Shown: positions 62,919 to 64,000 of the stretch, one piece after another | Layout: every line of letters begins with the position of its first letter | Position numbering within the stretch: the first letter of the stretch is position 1 | Origin: Cyanobium sp. FGCU52 | GTDB lineage: Bacteria > Cyanobacteriota > Cyanobacteriia > PCC-6307 > Cyanobiaceae | Length of the DNA: 64,000 bases | Direction: 5' to 3' | Assembly (NCBI GenBank): GCA_024958715.1 | Contig: JANWUS010000029.1 | Coordinates: 54,930-118,929, forward strand | Notes under the pieces: generated by a model | The model's input: the letters and a program-made list of their open reading frames with translations, nothing else | What the model was told of the DNA's origin: nothing | Database searches by the model: none | Program-made: the position numbers and the translations under genes

Positions 62919-63659
62919 GTGTGCGGCGATCGGATCTGGGCCCTTTGGGATCACGCCACTGCGCGGGTGGCGAGCGCCAAGAATCCTCTGGTGTGGAAGG
63001 AGCTGCTGGGATTCCGGGCCCGATTCCTGGCGGAGCCGCAGCCGGGGGCGCCCTCGGCGCCGGTGGCGATGCAGCCGGCAACCGCAGCCGCCGCCGATGA
63101 CGCGCCGGAGCTGCGCAGTGGCGATCCGGATGTGAACGAACGGCTGAGCGCCTGGATGGGCCGCAGCGTGAGCCTGCTCGACCGGCCGCCGGAGGGGGCC
63201 AGCCTGGATCAGTACTGGCCGGATGTGAAGGAGCGGGAGTTCCAGAACGTGGTGAACGAACTGGTGCTGCCGGCGGGCACCTTCTTTGACGCCTGCCCGA
63301 TCCACGCCATCAGCACCGCCACCCTCACCGAGCTGCGCCGGCTGGAGCCGTCCCTGGATTTCGCCGTGGAACGCTTCCGCCCCAACCTGCTGATCGACAC
63401 CGGCTCGGCGGCTGGCTTCGCCGAGGAGGCCTGGATCGGCGGGGTGCTGCGGCTGGGCGAAAGCCTGGAGCTGCGCGTGGATGGCGGCTGCCCCCGCTGC
63501 GTGGTCACCACCCTTCCCCAGGGCGAGCTGCCGCAGGAGATCGGCATCCTGCGGGCCACCGCCCGCCACAACAAGGTGGTGGCGGGCATCCGGCTCTCGG
63601 TGCTCAGTCCCGGGCCCGTGGCTCTGGGTGATCCGGTGACGCTGGTGGACGCCGGCTGA
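62919..63659 (+). CDS. MOSC domain protein, apparently truncated at the 5' end
   Basis: 246 aa from GTG 62919. The start GDRIWALWDHATARVASAKN corresponds to the middle of the MOSC N-terminal domain (family pattern G-x-x-G-D-R), so about 40-45 residues are missing; the frame is closed by a TGA at 62889. The MOSC core is intact (FDACPIHAISTATL, ERFRPNLLIDTG, GGCPRCVVTTLPQGELP with its conserved Cys). Members move sulfur or act in molybdenum-cofactor-linked reductions. Probably disabled or using an alternative start. Confidence 0.75.
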   Translation: MCGDRIWALWDHATARVASAKNPLVWKELLGFRARFLAEPQPGAPSAPVAMQPATAAAADDAPELRSGDPDVNERLSAWMGRSVSLLDRPPEGASLDQYWPDVKEREFQNVVNELVLPAGTFFDACPIHAISTATLTELRRLEPSLDFAVERFRPNLLIDTGSAAGFAEEAWIGGVLRLGESLELRVDGGCPRCVVTTLPQGELPQEIGILRATARHNKVVAGIRLSVLSPGPVALGDPVTLVDAG

Positions 63660-63719
63660 GGGCCGTTGCCCTACGAAGCGGCTTCACGGAGGAGGCCTGG
63701 AACACCGGAAGGTGGCCGA

Positions 63720-63944
63720 TCACTGCTTGCGCCCCCAGCAGATCATCATCAGAACGCCCGCATAGGCTTCACCCTGGCGGTAGGACTCGAGCCAGGTGAG
63801 GGCCTCGGGGAGTTCGGCGGCGAGAGCCCTGGCGTTGGCCTCGATCTCGAACAGCAGATCCGACTCGGCGAACCCGTGGGTGGGCAGCCAGAGGGCCTCC
63901 TGGCGGATGCCGCCAACACCGGAGTCAGCCAGGAGGCTCGCCAA
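63720..63944 (-). CDS. Fragment resembling the C-terminus of a SAM methyltransferase
   Basis: 74 codons from TTG 63944 directly after a TAG. The end (EALTWLESYRQGEAYAGVLMMICWGRKQ, about 46-74) resembles the last strand of class I methyltransferases, and LLADSGVGGIRQEALWLPT resembles the preceding helix-strand. The remainder of the enzyme is absent or lies beyond the edge behind a stop codon. Likely a broken gene; TTG start is unsupported by a ribosome site. Confidence 0.4.
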   Translation of the reverse strand: MASLLADSGVGGIRQEALWLPTHGFAESDLLFEIEANARALAAELPEALTWLESYRQGEAYAGVLMMICWGRKQ

Positions 63945-64000
63945 CTAGGGGCTCCTGAAAAAGGGATCCGCCGGTTGGATCCAAATACTGCGAACGAGCG

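Overview
The window looks like chromosome from a high-G+C unicellular alpha-cyanobacterium of the Cyanobium / Synechococcus group. Evidence: hemL, a cyanobacterial DevBCA exporter, the PtrA-PhoB-PhoR phosphate regulators with 8-3-8 tandem Pho boxes, CysR-type sulfate regulation, a DUF7219-type small protein, the Sll0783-type nitrilase (Nit1C) cluster, phosphoketolase-acetate kinase, and repeated GCGATCGC (HIP1-like) octamers. No rRNA, tRNA, CRISPR array or insertion sequence was recognised. Gene density is very high, and many stop/start pairs overlap.

Layout. 1-6044: the 3' part of a PAS-GGDEF-EAL protein, a devBCA exporter operon, and a prokaryotic pentameric ligand-gated ion channel homologue. 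6094-10908: a five-gene branched-chain/neutral amino-acid ABC importer. 10955-14499: an unusual set of a solute-binding protein, a divergent solute-binding/von Willebrand A lipoprotein, and a membrane-anchored coiled-coil protein. 14524-18496: hemL, glcD and ppk2. 18669-25736: glycogen mobilisation (glgP, histidine phosphatase, a transketolase, and a GH13 amylase with a starch-binding domain).

25930-38310 is sulfur-centred: TauE/SafE exporter, ChrA, two sulfate-binding proteins, Rrf2 and CysR regulators, CysA, a CysT broken by a 13-G tract, CysW, and sulfide:quinone oxidoreductase. 38424-40593 is a small Pho regulon (CHAD protein and pstS, each with a Pho box). 40632-45320 holds a phosphoketolase/acetate kinase operon with a metallophosphoesterase that appears to start at CTG. 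45450-52864 is a complete Nit1C cluster (nitH diverging from nitBCDEFG) with a saccharopine-dehydrogenase-like gene. 53018-58649: glycosyltransferase, ptrA-phoB-phoR and an aminotransferase. 58708-63944 is a more eroded stretch: two small hypothetical genes, a cupin pseudogene, a cyclic-nucleotide-linked MscS channel, a three-gene ATGA-overlapping operon of lower G+C, a 5'-truncated MOSC gene and a methyltransferase-like fragment.

The observations most worth checking are the poly-G frameshift in cysT, the SBP/vWA/coiled-coil module, the Pho box in front of the CHAD gene, the CTG-initiated metallophosphoesterase, the ligand-gated channel and the nitrilase cluster.
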